A stretch of DNA of 33,790 nucleotides from the NCBI GenBank assembly GCA_003139795.1, contig PLGM01000119.1:13921-47710 (forward strand), read 5' to 3'. This DNA is from Acidobacteriaceae bacterium (lineage in GTDB: Bacteria > Acidobacteriota > Terriglobia > Terriglobales > Acidobacteriaceae). The notes under the pieces were generated by a model. The model searched no databases. It was not told the origin of the DNA and was given only the letters and a program-made list of their open reading frames with translations. Positions 26,654-33,790 of the stretch are shown piece by piece (the stretch's first letter is position 1; every line of letters starts with the position of its first letter). The translations under genes were made by a program, and so were the position numbers.

Positions 26654-27817
26654 TCAGGCGGCCAACTCCGCGGCCGGGGCGGGGACTGGCGCGTGCCTGG
26701 CGCGGCCGTAGAGGACGAGCAGGGCGACGAGCAGGAGCAGGATGACCGCAATGACGAGCAGGCTGCCTTCGGGGCCGTCGGCGCCGCCGCTCCACAGCGC
26801 GTTGCCCGCAGGGGTGGCGGTCAGGTAATGGCCCTGCGCGACCATACCGCTGTCGGCGGTGCCGTAGAAGTAGGTCTCGGCCCAGTCCCAGGCGGCGTGG
26901 CAGCCGATGGCCCACCAGGCCGAGCCGGTGACCCGGATGCTGACAACGAAGACAAACCCGATGGCCGCGGCGGCGAAGATGCCGATCCAGTTCTCGCCGT
27001 TGTTGCCGGTGTGGATGAAGCCGAAGAGGGTGGAGGTGACCCAGGCGGCCTGCCAGAAGCTGGAGCCCTCGGCCTTGTTCAAGTGCAGCAGCAGGCAGGG
27101 AACCAGGCCCAGCAGCGCGATGATATAGACGCCCCAGATGCCGTTGCCCTTGGCGCTGAGGAGCAGGCGCAGGCAAATGACGGCTACGGTGCCTAGCGCC
27201 CACCAGAAGTTGATGCCGCGGGTGAGGGTGAACTGGAGGTAGCAGCGGAAGATGCCCTCCTCGACGCAGCCCACCAGCAGGAAGGCGCCTCCCCAGAGCG
27301 CGGCATAGTTGAAGATTTGCCCGCCGGAGAGCGCGATGGGGCCGAAATGGAGCCATCCGCCCCAGGCCATGGCTCCCACCAGCAGCGAGAGCGCCGCAAA
27401 CCCCGCGGCCAGACCCTCGAAAAAGTGGAACGAGCGGCGGGGGCCAGTGAGATTGAAGGCCAGGAGGCTGCGGCGGCGCTCGATGAGCGCCATGATCGCC
27501 GCTGCGCCCACCATGCCGAGGAACGGGATCAGCTCGCCGAAGAGGGCGGCAGTGGCCGTGAAATGGTTTTTCTGGTCGACAAGATGAAGCTTGAAAAACG
27601 CAAATCCCACCACGAAGCCAAAGAGGGAGAGCAGGAGGACAAAAGCCAGCACCGACCAGCCGGCGCGCAGGCCCTGGCCGCCCAGGAACACCCAGCGTAC
27701 GGCGCGCGTTTCCCAGGGATCGGGGGCGATGGGAACGGGTTCGGGAGTGAGGGCTGCCTCCGGCGCGGGCTCGGCGGGGGGCGCTTCCGGCAGAGTGGGC
27801 TGAATCTCTGGCTCCAT
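26654..27817 (-). CDS. CPBP-family intramembrane protease (Abi-like)
   Basis: The 387-residue product starts at ATG 27817, preceded by AAGGAGACTCC. A Pro/Glu-rich cytoplasmic N-terminus (1-35) is followed by about eight hydrophobic segments. The glutamate protease motifs are intact: EEGIFR at 186-191 (EExxxR), FGFIHTGN around 265-272 (FxxxH) and HAAWD at 307-311 (HxxxD/N). Members cleave membrane-bound substrates, for example CAAX prenyl proteins, bacteriocin precursors or anti-sigma factors. The frame stays open to 28315 but the extension crosses the permease gene and has no start signal. It is operonic with the GntR-type gene. Confidence 0.9.
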   Translation of the reverse strand: MEPEIQPTLPEAPPAEPAPEAALTPEPVPIAPDPWETRAVRWVFLGGQGLRAGWSVLAFVLLLSLFGFVVGFAFFKLHLVDQKNHFTATAALFGELIPFLGMVGAAAIMALIERRRSLLAFNLTGPRRSFHFFEGLAAGFAALSLLVGAMAWGGWLHFGPIALSGGQIFNYAALWGGAFLLVGCVEEGIFRCYLQFTLTRGINFWWALGTVAVICLRLLLSAKGNGIWGVYIIALLGLVPCLLLHLNKAEGSSFWQAAWVTSTLFGFIHTGNNGENWIGIFAAAAIGFVFVVSIRVTGSAWWAIGCHAAWDWAETYFYGTADSGMVAQGHYLTATPAGNALWSGGADGPEGSLLVIAVILLLLVALLVLYGRARHAPVPAPAAELAA

Positions 27818-28101
27818 GGAGTCTCCTTGAAATCTGACAAGCATTCCGAGTGCAGAATTGTGCTGATGGAAAGATACCTTACGAAACGGCCCGGTGGGGA
27901 GTTCCGCGGTTAGAAAGAATCGGGCCACTCCTGAGCTCCGTGGAGAATTGCGAGCACATGGATCATTTTTTCGGCAAGGTGCCTCCAAAACGACGGCCCG
28001 ACGGCCCCTGGCAGGGCGCCTGAGCGCGGCGGAATCCGCGTCCACGGCAGGCAATGGAGTCTCAATCGGAGGAGTTCTTCCATGGCCCAATGGGCTCGTT
28101 T
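27818..28101. other. Intergenic gap, nothing recognised
   Basis: These 284 bases between the permease stop and the CPBP start hold no gene with a credible start or product. The CPBP promoter presumably lies at 27820-27920, but no good -35/-10 pair is seen. Confidence 0.4.
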
Positions 28102-30528
28102 CTACTCGTCGCGCAGGGCGACCATGGGATCGATGCGCGCTGCCCGCCGCGCAGGGAGCCAGCTTGCCAGCAGTGCAATGGCGGAAATCGCAGCCGTAAT
28201 GGTTGCAAAGATCACAGGATCGTTGGGGCTGACTTCGTAGAGCAGGTTGGCGACGCCATGCGCCAGTCCAAACGCCAGCAAAAGGCCGGTGCATACCCCA
28301 ATGCCCGTGAGCCAACCGGCGCGGCGCAGAATCATCCGCAATACGTCCTCGCGGCGGGCGCCCATGGCCAGGCGCACGCCGATTTCGCGGGTCCGCTCGC
28401 CGACCAGGTTGGCCATCACGCCGAAGATGCCGATGGCTGCCAGCAGCAGAGCGACAAGCGCATCGAAACCAAGCATCGCCGCCACATAAAACATGCCGGT
28501 CATGTTTTCGTGGATGAACTCTGCGTAGGTTTGCATCGCATCGAGCGGCAATGCGGGGTCAAGCGCCGCGAGCGCCTTCCTCGCCGCCGAGGCAATCGCC
28601 AGGGGATTGCCCTTCGTTTTAATCGCGTAGGTCATGCCGGGAGGCGGCAACTGCGCCACATCCGCATACACCGCGGCTGGCCGGTCCTTCAGCCACAGGA
28701 AATAATTCGTTTCTTCAGCGACGCCGACAATCGTCATCCACGGAGTCTCGTCCGGGCTCCCGGTTACCATGCGAATGCGATGCCCCAGCGGGCTTTCGCC
28801 GGGGAAATAGCGTGCAACAAACCCGCGGCTCACAATGGCCACACGCCGCGAGTGAAGGTCGTCGCTCTGGCTGAAGCTGCGTCCATCCACGATGGGGATT
28901 TGGAAAGCGCCGAAGTATCCCGCGCTCACCGGCAGCCGCAGCGCGCTGGGGGAGTTGCCGGTTGTCTGGGGGCGATTCTCGATCTGGCAATCGTCAACCC
29001 AGCCCCAATCGCTGTTGGGCAGAGCATTGGTCACCTCGGCATGCTCCACGCCCGGCAGCGTGCGCAGCCTGGCAAGACTCTGGTCGTACCAAGCCGCCAG
29101 CTTCGCCGGGGTATCGTAGCGCGCAACAGGCAGGTTGACGTTGAAGGTGAGCGTCTGCGCCGGCTGGTACCGGTCAGCCATGTGAAGCATCGCCAACATG
29201 CCCTTGCACATGAGAGCCGCGCCGATTACCAGGGCAACAGCGAGGGAAATCTGCGCAACCGCCAGAATGTTTCTCAGCTTGCTGCCTCGGCCCGTACCCA
29301 CAACGGCCCGCGAGCCTGACTTCAGTTGCTCCACCAGATTGATGCGCAATGCTTCCAGCGCCGGAGCGAACCCCGAGACGATGCCCGCGACAACGGCGAG
29401 AAGAAGTGAGTACGCAAGCGCGCGGCCGTTCAGCGAGATATTGGACCAGCCTGCCATGAAGCGGGCAACCCGCTCCGGCATGGAGATTTCGCTGATGTGC
29501 ATATCGGCCGCGGCGAACAGCAGCCCGCCCGCGCCACCGATCAGCCCCAGCAGAATGTTCTCAGTGAGCAACTGGCGCAGCAGGCGCCAGCGGCTCGCGC
29601 CCAGCGCGGTGCGCATGGCAATCTCAGGACGGCGGGCGATGCCGCGCGCGAATTGCAGATTGGCAATATTGGCACAGACCACCAGCAAGACAAAGAATGT
29701 GGCGCCCTGCACCAGACTGAAATAGAGATTCGTAAAATCGCCGTTGATGCCGGCCAGAAGAGAGTCGACCTTCACCGACCACCCCTGGTTCGTTGCCGGA
29801 TACGCTTGCGACAAGTGGTCCGCGATCGTATTCAACTCGGCTTGCGCCTGGCCCTGGGTAACCCCTTTGCGCAGACGGCCGATCACAAGATAATCGTGCG
29901 CGCTGCGATTGTTGAGCTGCGCGTCGGTTGGCGCAAACGGTAGAAAGAAATCCGCCGTCGAGGGGTACTGCATGGTCTTCGGCATCACGCCGATCACAGT
30001 GTGTGCGCGCTGATCCAGCTCAATCTGCCGTCCCACCACCGCGGCATCGGAGCCGAAATGCGATCTCCAAAAGGGGTAACTCAGAACCGCAACGCTGTTC
30101 CTGCCGGGTTGAGTCTCGCTTTGATCGAACACGCGCCCTTTGAACGCGCTTGTCCGCATCACGCTGAAAAAGGATGGTGAGGTAAACTCCGCGTGCACGT
30201 GAGCGGCATCGCCGGCTCCGGTCAGGCTCATGCTGGCGTCACTGCGCACGGCTATTTCTTCAAAGGACCGGCTCTGCCGCTGCCAGTCGGCAAAATTCGC
30301 CAAGGCAGCCTGCTGATTGTCGGCGTGATTCTTCTGCTCGGAGACGGTCACCACCTGATTCAGTTCAGGCACTGCCAGGGGACGCAAGACCACCGCGTCC
30401 ATGATGCTGAAGCCCGCCGTATTCACGCCGATGCCAATGGCCAGGGTGAGCACGGCTGTGATGGTGAAGCCTGGGGACTTCCACAACTGGCGGACAGCGT
30501 ATTCGAGGTCCTGGAGCAAGGTTTGCAA
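28102..30528 (-). CDS. ADOP-type ABC permease (FtsX/MacB duplicated permease)
   Basis: The 808-residue product begins LLQDLEYAVRQLWKSPGFT, then a helix at ~21-45 (AVLTLAIGIGVNTAGFSIMD). This is the hallmark of acidobacterial duplicated orphan permeases. Two MacB-like periplasmic domains each precede an FtsX helical domain (about 275-420 and 690-800, with VGERTREIGVRLAMGARREDVL and LPARRAARIDPMVALRDE at the end). Such proteins are thought to act as MacB-like mechanotransmission exporters. No ATPase gene is adjacent, so it would need one from elsewhere. It starts at TTG 30528 with a full GGAGG five bases before it. Confidence 0.93.
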   Translation of the reverse strand: MQTLLQDLEYAVRQLWKSPGFTITAVLTLAIGIGVNTAGFSIMDAVVLRPLAVPELNQVVTVSEQKNHADNQQAALANFADWQRQSRSFEEIAVRSDASMSLTGAGDAAHVHAEFTSPSFFSVMRTSAFKGRVFDQSETQPGRNSVAVLSYPFWRSHFGSDAAVVGRQIELDQRAHTVIGVMPKTMQYPSTADFFLPFAPTDAQLNNRSAHDYLVIGRLRKGVTQGQAQAELNTIADHLSQAYPATNQGWSVKVDSLLAGINGDFTNLYFSLVQGATFFVLLVVCANIANLQFARGIARRPEIAMRTALGASRWRLLRQLLTENILLGLIGGAGGLLFAAADMHISEISMPERVARFMAGWSNISLNGRALAYSLLLAVVAGIVSGFAPALEALRINLVEQLKSGSRAVVGTGRGSKLRNILAVAQISLAVALVIGAALMCKGMLAMLHMADRYQPAQTLTFNVNLPVARYDTPAKLAAWYDQSLARLRTLPGVEHAEVTNALPNSDWGWVDDCQIENRPQTTGNSPSALRLPVSAGYFGAFQIPIVDGRSFSQSDDLHSRRVAIVSRGFVARYFPGESPLGHRIRMVTGSPDETPWMTIVGVAEETNYFLWLKDRPAAVYADVAQLPPPGMTYAIKTKGNPLAIASAARKALAALDPALPLDAMQTYAEFIHENMTGMFYVAAMLGFDALVALLLAAIGIFGVMANLVGERTREIGVRLAMGARREDVLRMILRRAGWLTGIGVCTGLLLAFGLAHGVANLLYEVSPNDPVIFATITAAISAIALLASWLPARRAARIDPMVALRDE

Positions 30529-30835
30529 GAAAGCCTCCGAAAAAATGGCGATTTGCCGATGGAGCTACATCCAGAGTAAGCGCACTTCAGGGGCCAAATC
30601 GGGAATTCGTCAAGTTATTGATTCTAAGAGTCGTGAATGAAAATGGGCGGCGAAGGCCCTGGCCGTTCTGTTCGGAATTGAAAAGTTCCGTTCGCAAATG
30701 GACAGTGGGGCGCGCCTTTGGGGGGTGGGAAAACTGGGTAGTGGGCTACTTTGGATTTCCACAGGCGAAGTATGGCATAAAACATGCCTACTGAGCGGCT
30801 GGCCCAACTTCACCTGATCACCTATTTTGGTGCCA
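30529..30835. other. Boundary between the ADOP gene and the first IS1-like element
   Basis: No gene is recognised. At 30736-30765 the sequence GGGTAG(TGGGCTA)CTTTGGATTTCC appears, and a shorter version, GGGTAGCTTTGGATTTCC, occurs at 31830-31847 in the same position relative to the second transposase. This shared phrase is the best candidate for the transposase-distal (left) end of both elements. No matching right-hand inverted repeat could be fixed by eye, and no target-site duplication is called. Confidence 0.4.
30534..30538 (-). promoter_or_regulatory. Shine-Dalgarno site deciding the TTG start of the ADOP permease
   Basis: On the minus strand, GGAGG lies five bases before TTG 30528-30526. 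No ATG or GTG is nearby in frame, and the downstream peptide matches the family start exactly, so TTG is accepted. Confidence 0.8.
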
Positions 30836-31810
30836 CTACGAGAGTTCCAACTTTGCAAGTGCGCTTAACAAGATATCCCGGTCTTTGAGAGAAGGCCCGA
30901 TCACAGGCTTCGGGACAAGGGCGACGACCTCGTCCATATCCCAAATGTGCTTTGTAAGGCCTGCCTCCATTGCCGGCGATACGCGGAGCGACTTGTGTTG
31001 CCAGCAAAAGTTGTAATACATGAAGTTCAAAGCTACTGCGTTCCTATGCTGTTCGAGTGTTTTGCTGAAGCCGTTTGTCTTTCTGATGAACCGCCTCATT
31101 GCCATCCTCATATTGAGGTTTTGCCTCTCCACGTGAGACGTGGTCGCATAGGCTAGATCAGGATTGCCCGAAATTACACTTCGAATGGATATCTTCTTGT
31201 TCCCGGAGGAAGTATTTTGATGGCCAGCGTTCTGTGGAACTTCGAACTTTCGTAGCATTACGTAGTCGATGTCGCATCCAAAGGCCTTCTCTATTGCCTC
31301 TGGGTAGAGCCTCAAGCCGTCGGTAGTCATCTGGACTCGGCTAGCAATCCGGCTGGCGCAATCCGCCAGGAATCGCGTTGCCGTTGGCTCATCTCGCTTG
31401 TTGACGGCGTACGATATGACGAGCTTGGTATCCGGGTCAAATGCGACCCAAGTCCAGGCATCGCCGCACCCTTTAGCTAATTTAGCCACATCGGCGTTCT
31501 TTTGCTTGCACCCTACGTAGCTCCAAATTTCGTCGACTTCTAGCCGTTTCGGCTTGAGGTTACGCACGTGCTTATTGTGATAGTCAGCACAGGTGGTTCC
31601 CAAGTCAGCAACAAGCTTGAGGATAGCCGTCTTCGATACGCCCGTCATCCGCTCGATTCCCCTGATTGAATTGCCCTCAACCAGCATGCTCGCAACCCTT
31701 GATCGAATCTCCGGTTGCAACTGTCTTAGTTCTAGCAGGCACATTCCCTAACTATCGGCAAGGACCGAGTCCACGATAAAGGTAAACCGGCCTAATAGGT
31801 CTACCCTTCC
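30736..31810 (-). mobile_element. IS1-like insertion sequence, apparently intact transposase
   Basis: The extent is estimated from the left-end phrase at 30736 to a CTACCC near 31803-31808 that could face it as the inverted end. It contains one full-length transposase on the minus strand. G+C is visibly lower than in the genes to the left. The ends are tentative. Confidence 0.5.
30836..31744 (-). CDS. IS1-family transposase, single-frame type
   Basis: The 302-residue product has an N-terminal helix-turn-helix (SRVASMLVEGNSIRGIERMTGVSKTAILKLV) corresponding to InsA, and a DDE domain corresponding to InsB. D71 is in DEIWSYVGCKQKN, D142 in TTDGLRLY and E206 in HVERQNLNMRMAMRRFIRKT, followed by the FSKTLEQH signature. 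No frameshift is needed between the two halves, unlike classical IS1. No defect is visible, so it may be active. The start at ATG 31744 follows TTAGGGA. A diverged relative lies directly downstream in the same orientation. Confidence 0.9.
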   Translation of the reverse strand: MCLLELRQLQPEIRSRVASMLVEGNSIRGIERMTGVSKTAILKLVADLGTTCADYHNKHVRNLKPKRLEVDEIWSYVGCKQKNADVAKLAKGCGDAWTWVAFDPDTKLVISYAVNKRDEPTATRFLADCASRIASRVQMTTDGLRLYPEAIEKAFGCDIDYVMLRKFEVPQNAGHQNTSSGNKKISIRSVISGNPDLAYATTSHVERQNLNMRMAMRRFIRKTNGFSKTLEQHRNAVALNFMYYNFCWQHKSLRVSPAMEAGLTKHIWDMDEVVALVPKPVIGPSLKDRDILLSALAKLELS

Positions 31811-31829
31811 TCGATTAGAGGGTCAGAAT

Positions 31830-32790
31830 GGGTAGCTTTGGATTTCCCTAATGGTCGGTTTGCCAGGTGCCTGTCGAACGCCGTGCCATGGGCACAAGCG
31901 TATTAAGCAAGTGCTCGGCGCAAGATCTCGCGGTCTACAAGGTTCACACGAACAACAGGCTTTGGGATCATCACCAGGAGATGCTCCAAGTCCCATATCG
32001 ATGTGCTCAGGCCAGCTTGCATAGCCGGCGTTACTCGCAACGTCTGATGGACCCGGCAGAAGTTGTAGTACATCACGTAGAGAGCCACCGAGTTTGCATG
32101 GTTTTCAAGCTTCTTGCTGAATGCGTTGGTAAGCCTTGTGTACCGCCGCATCATCATCCTCATGCTCAGGTTCTCCCGCTCGATATAGGACGTGCTAACG
32201 TAGGCTGGGTCTGGGTTACCAGTGACGGTCTTCATGTCCGCGCCGATCACGCGGCCAGGAGAATACCGGCGCTGTTCCTCGTCTGAAGGCGCTCCGTAAA
32301 TCTTCTGAAGTTGCGCGTAGTCAATGTCGGATCCGAAGGCTTCTTCGACAGCATCTGGGTATAAGCGAAGGGCGTCCGTGGTGAACTGGAGGCGGCTTAT
32401 TACGCGGCTGGAGCAATCCGCAATGAATTCTTTTGCGGAGGCGGCATCTCTGGTGCCCACCAGGTATGACACGATCAGTTTGGTGTCGGCGTCGATTGCC
32501 ACCCAAGTCCAGACGTCACCCCATCCGTTAGCCTTCTGAGATGACGAAGCGTTCTTCTGCTTACAGCCAACGAAGCTTCAGATCTCGTCGGCCTGTAGCC
32601 GCCTGGGCTTCAGATTCCGCACGCGAGCGTCGTGTGAGACGGCGCACGCCGTTCCTAAATCGTTCAAAAGCTTGAGAATGGTAGTCTTCGAATTGCCGGT
32701 TAGCCTCGATATCGAACGAACCGAAACCCCCTCCACCAGCAAGTTTGCGATCATCTTCCGTTTGCAGATCGGCAGTATTCTCATAAAGAG
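31830..32790 (-). mobile_element. Second IS1-like element, decayed
   Basis: It begins with the same GGGTAGCTTTGGATTTCC phrase at 31830-31847 and contains the broken transposase below. Its right end is not identified. It has the same orientation as the intact element but clearly diverged protein sequence, so the two arrived independently rather than by recent tandem duplication. Confidence 0.5.
31903..32784 (-). pseudogene. IS1-family transposase broken by one in-frame TGA
   Basis: Translation from 32784 gives a helix-turn-helix (IANLLVEGVSVRSISRLTGNSKTTILKLL) and runs to QADEI, where a TGA at 32580-32578 replaces the Trp codon of the DEIW motif. The same frame then continues SFVGCKQKN and on to the end at 31903 with the second Asp (TTDALRLY) and the Glu (YIERENLSMRM) intact. 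A single TGG-to-TGA change explains everything; there is no frameshift. The product is otherwise a diverged relative of the neighbouring transposase. Confidence 0.88.
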
Positions 32791-32801
32791 CCCCTTTCAA
32801 T

Positions 32802-32899
32802 ATGCTGATCATAGTGAGCATTCCTTCACCATGCAACGTTACTTAAGATAGAAACTCATCAACTTACACGCGCAAAGTGAGTAAATGCTCGCGTACAAT
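32802..32899 (+). promoter_or_regulatory. Candidate operator half-sites and -10 of the LexA-like gene
   Basis: Three copies of the ATGCT/AGCAT word lie in this region: ATGCT 32802-32806, AGCAT 32817-32821 and ATGCT 32885-32889. The last two extend to GAGCATT and AATGCTC, exact reverse complements. A TACAAT at 32894-32899 is a good -10 box, placed seven bases before an in-frame GTG at 32907. No -35 box is evident. This would allow autoregulation, but the site is not a known LexA box. Confidence 0.35.
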
Positions 32900-33482
32900 T
32901 CCAAGTGTGAGGAACCGGGATTCTGAACACCTGGCCAAGCTGCGGGACTACTACGCCCGGCACGGGGTTATGCCGTCTTTTAGTGGGATATCGAAGCTGC
33001 TTGGCTTTCGTTCGACTGCGGCCGTGGCGGGCCTGACTAGCAGGCTCAAGACAGCCGGATACCTAACCTCTACGCCGGATCGTCGCCTGTGCCCGGGGGA
33101 CCGTTTCTTTGAATACCCTCAGGTTGGGACGATTCAGGCCATCAACCACCTTCCCGCCTTCGAGATACGGGGAGAACGCTGCAACATTGTCGAGCGCCTT
33201 GTAGGCATGCCATCGCAAACTGTGATCTTAAAGGTTCGCGGAGAATCGATGATTGAAGCCGGCATTATGTCCGGCGACTATGTCGTCGTTCAGAAGGGGG
33301 CACAGGCCAAAGTCGGTGACATCGTAGTTGCTGCCACCGGTCAAGATTACACTGTCAAATTCCTGGTCCGTGATGACGACGGTTTTTACCTCAAGGCCGG
33401 CAATAAGGAATACAAGGACATCCGCCCCGTGGAATCGATGGAAATCTTTGGTGTCGTTACGGGGTCATTTCGCCAATACTGA
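32877..33482 (+). CDS. LexA/S24-family repressor, atypical cleavage site
   Basis: The 201-residue product has a LexA-like N-terminal winged helix (LAKLRDYYARHGVMPSFSGI, then LLGFRSTAAVAGLTSRLKTAGYL) and an S24 peptidase domain. Catalytic Ser124 is in RGESMIEAGI and Lys161 in YTVKFL, with the usual MSGDYVVVQK between. Where LexA has the Ala-Gly scissile bond (VGxVAAG), this protein reads VGTIQAIN, so the bond would be Ala88-Ile89. Self-cleavage may be altered. GTG 32877 is the longest start; GTG 32907, seven bases after a TACAAT box, is equally plausible and could be leaderless. It lies immediately upstream of a probable restriction gene, so it is more likely a local controller than the chromosomal SOS regulator. 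Confidence 0.85.
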   Translation: MSKCSRTIPSVRNRDSEHLAKLRDYYARHGVMPSFSGISKLLGFRSTAAVAGLTSRLKTAGYLTSTPDRRLCPGDRFFEYPQVGTIQAINHLPAFEIRGERCNIVERLVGMPSQTVILKVRGESMIEAGIMSGDYVVVQKGAQAKVGDIVVAATGQDYTVKFLVRDDDGFYLKAGNKEYKDIRPVESMEIFGVVTGSFRQY

Positions 33483-33501
33483 ATTGGAACTAGTTTTTTT
33501 G

Positions 33502-33507
33502 AGGAGG
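33502..33507 (+). promoter_or_regulatory. Shine-Dalgarno site of the right-end restriction-type gene
   Basis: A perfect AGGAGG lies seven bases before TTG 33515. It fixes the start of a frame that has no ATG or GTG nearby. Confidence 0.8.
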
Positions 33508-33514
33508 CAGCATT

Positions 33515-33790
33515 TTGAGTAACTTGAATTTAAAACCATCGAGCGCAGCTGTACAGAAGTACTACGCTACGGTCGAGCAATTTTCCCGTGCCCACTTCGA
33601 TAAAGAGGGCAACATCCGCGGCGCATTCGAAGACCTTCTCAAAAACTGCTCTCGCCAGTACGGCTGGACCGTTGTTCCCGAGTATTCGTTTCCTCGTAAA
33701 GATCGAAATCCCGCGAGCATCGACGGGGCGATTCTTGACGCCTTCAATATTCCGCGCGGCTATTGGGAGCTGGACAGTGCCAGGTTCTCT
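33515..33790 (+). CDS. N-terminal part of a restriction-modification-type protein (type ISP/IIG-like), truncated by window end
   Basis: Ninety-two codons from TTG 33515 run open to the window edge. The peptide has FSRAHFDKEGNIRGAFEDLL, then CSRQYGWTVVPEY, then ASIDGAILDAFNIPRGYWE. This matches the N-terminal nuclease-like module of large single-chain restriction-modification enzymes (type ISP, some IIG) and related helicase-methylase proteins. There the motif is usually ...DG.l.D...L..GYWEAKD, giving a PD-(D/E)xK centre. Here the sequence after GYWE is LDSARFS, so the usual Lys is not where expected. It lies 32 bases after the LexA-like gene, probably in one transcript. Confidence is high that it is a gene and moderate for the class. 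Confidence 0.7.
   Translation, partial: MSNLNLKPSSAAVQKYYATVEQFSRAHFDKEGNIRGAFEDLLKNCSRQYGWTVVPEYSFPRKDRNPASIDGAILDAFNIPRGYWELDSARFS

Noticed and set aside
27818-28315. Upstream extension of the CPBP protease into the permease gene
   Set aside because: The extension overlaps the ADOP coding sequence, has no ribosome site, and the ATG at 27817 has a strong one.
32578-32580. TGA read as selenocysteine or tryptophan in the second transposase
   Set aside because: Trp-coded TGA would conflict with TGA stops used by normal genes here (for example bshC, atpC); a Sec codon in a transposase DEIW motif has no precedent known to me. Simple inactivation is the economical reading.

Overview
This window looks like chromosomal DNA from a high-G+C acidobacterium, probably class Terriglobia (Acidobacteriaceae-like). 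The grounds are an 'ADOP'-type orphan FtsX/MacB permease, a BshC-family gene, an ATP synthase cluster that runs b, b', delta, alpha, gamma, beta, epsilon without subunits a and c, and many short intergenic repeats of the kind I associate with that group. The taxon is inferred from gene content and was not searched.

Layout. 1-113: 5' part of a cold-shock protein gene on the minus strand. 114-573: gene-free, with paired repeats and palindromes. 574-3220: divergent NUDIX hydrolase and bshC. 3389-4357: secreted alpha/beta hydrolase. 4681-11460: seven-gene F1Fo ATP synthase cluster, closed by an intrinsic terminator. Unusual features inside it are inverted-repeat elements in two intergenic gaps, a 27-bp tandem repeat coding the tail of subunit alpha, a long subunit gamma and a b subunit with a signal-like extension. 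11676-12095: secreted chagasin-type (I42) peptidase inhibitor. 12279-15962: two exported hydrolases on the minus strand. 16026-16987: an SdpI/SdpR-like membrane protein and ArsR-family repressor operon, with a readable promoter overlapped by two identical-architecture operator palindromes. 17291-18097: two small proteins of unknown function. 18287-23903: a tightly coupled minus-strand operon of penicillin-acylase-family protein, large multi-pass membrane protein, short-chain polyprenyl diphosphate synthase and a DUF59/SufT-like Fe-S factor. 24027-25612: two paralogous exported proteins of unknown function. 25708-27817: CPBP membrane protease followed by a GntR-family regulator. 28102-30528: ADOP permease.

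From about 30.7 kb to the end the character changes. Base composition is visibly less G+C-rich. There are two same-orientation IS1-like transposases, one intact and one broken by a single in-frame TGA. These are followed by a LexA/S24-type repressor gene and, 32 bases downstream with a strong Shine-Dalgarno site, the start of a gene whose product resembles the N-terminus of large restriction-modification proteins. The right end is therefore best read as the edge of an accessory, defence-type island. A LexA-like switch placed directly in front of a restriction gene is the most promising lead for an under-described system here, but the window ends after 92 codons of the second gene.

The core genes are ordinary bioenergetics, envelope and isoprenoid functions. 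No tRNA, rRNA or CRISPR array was seen.
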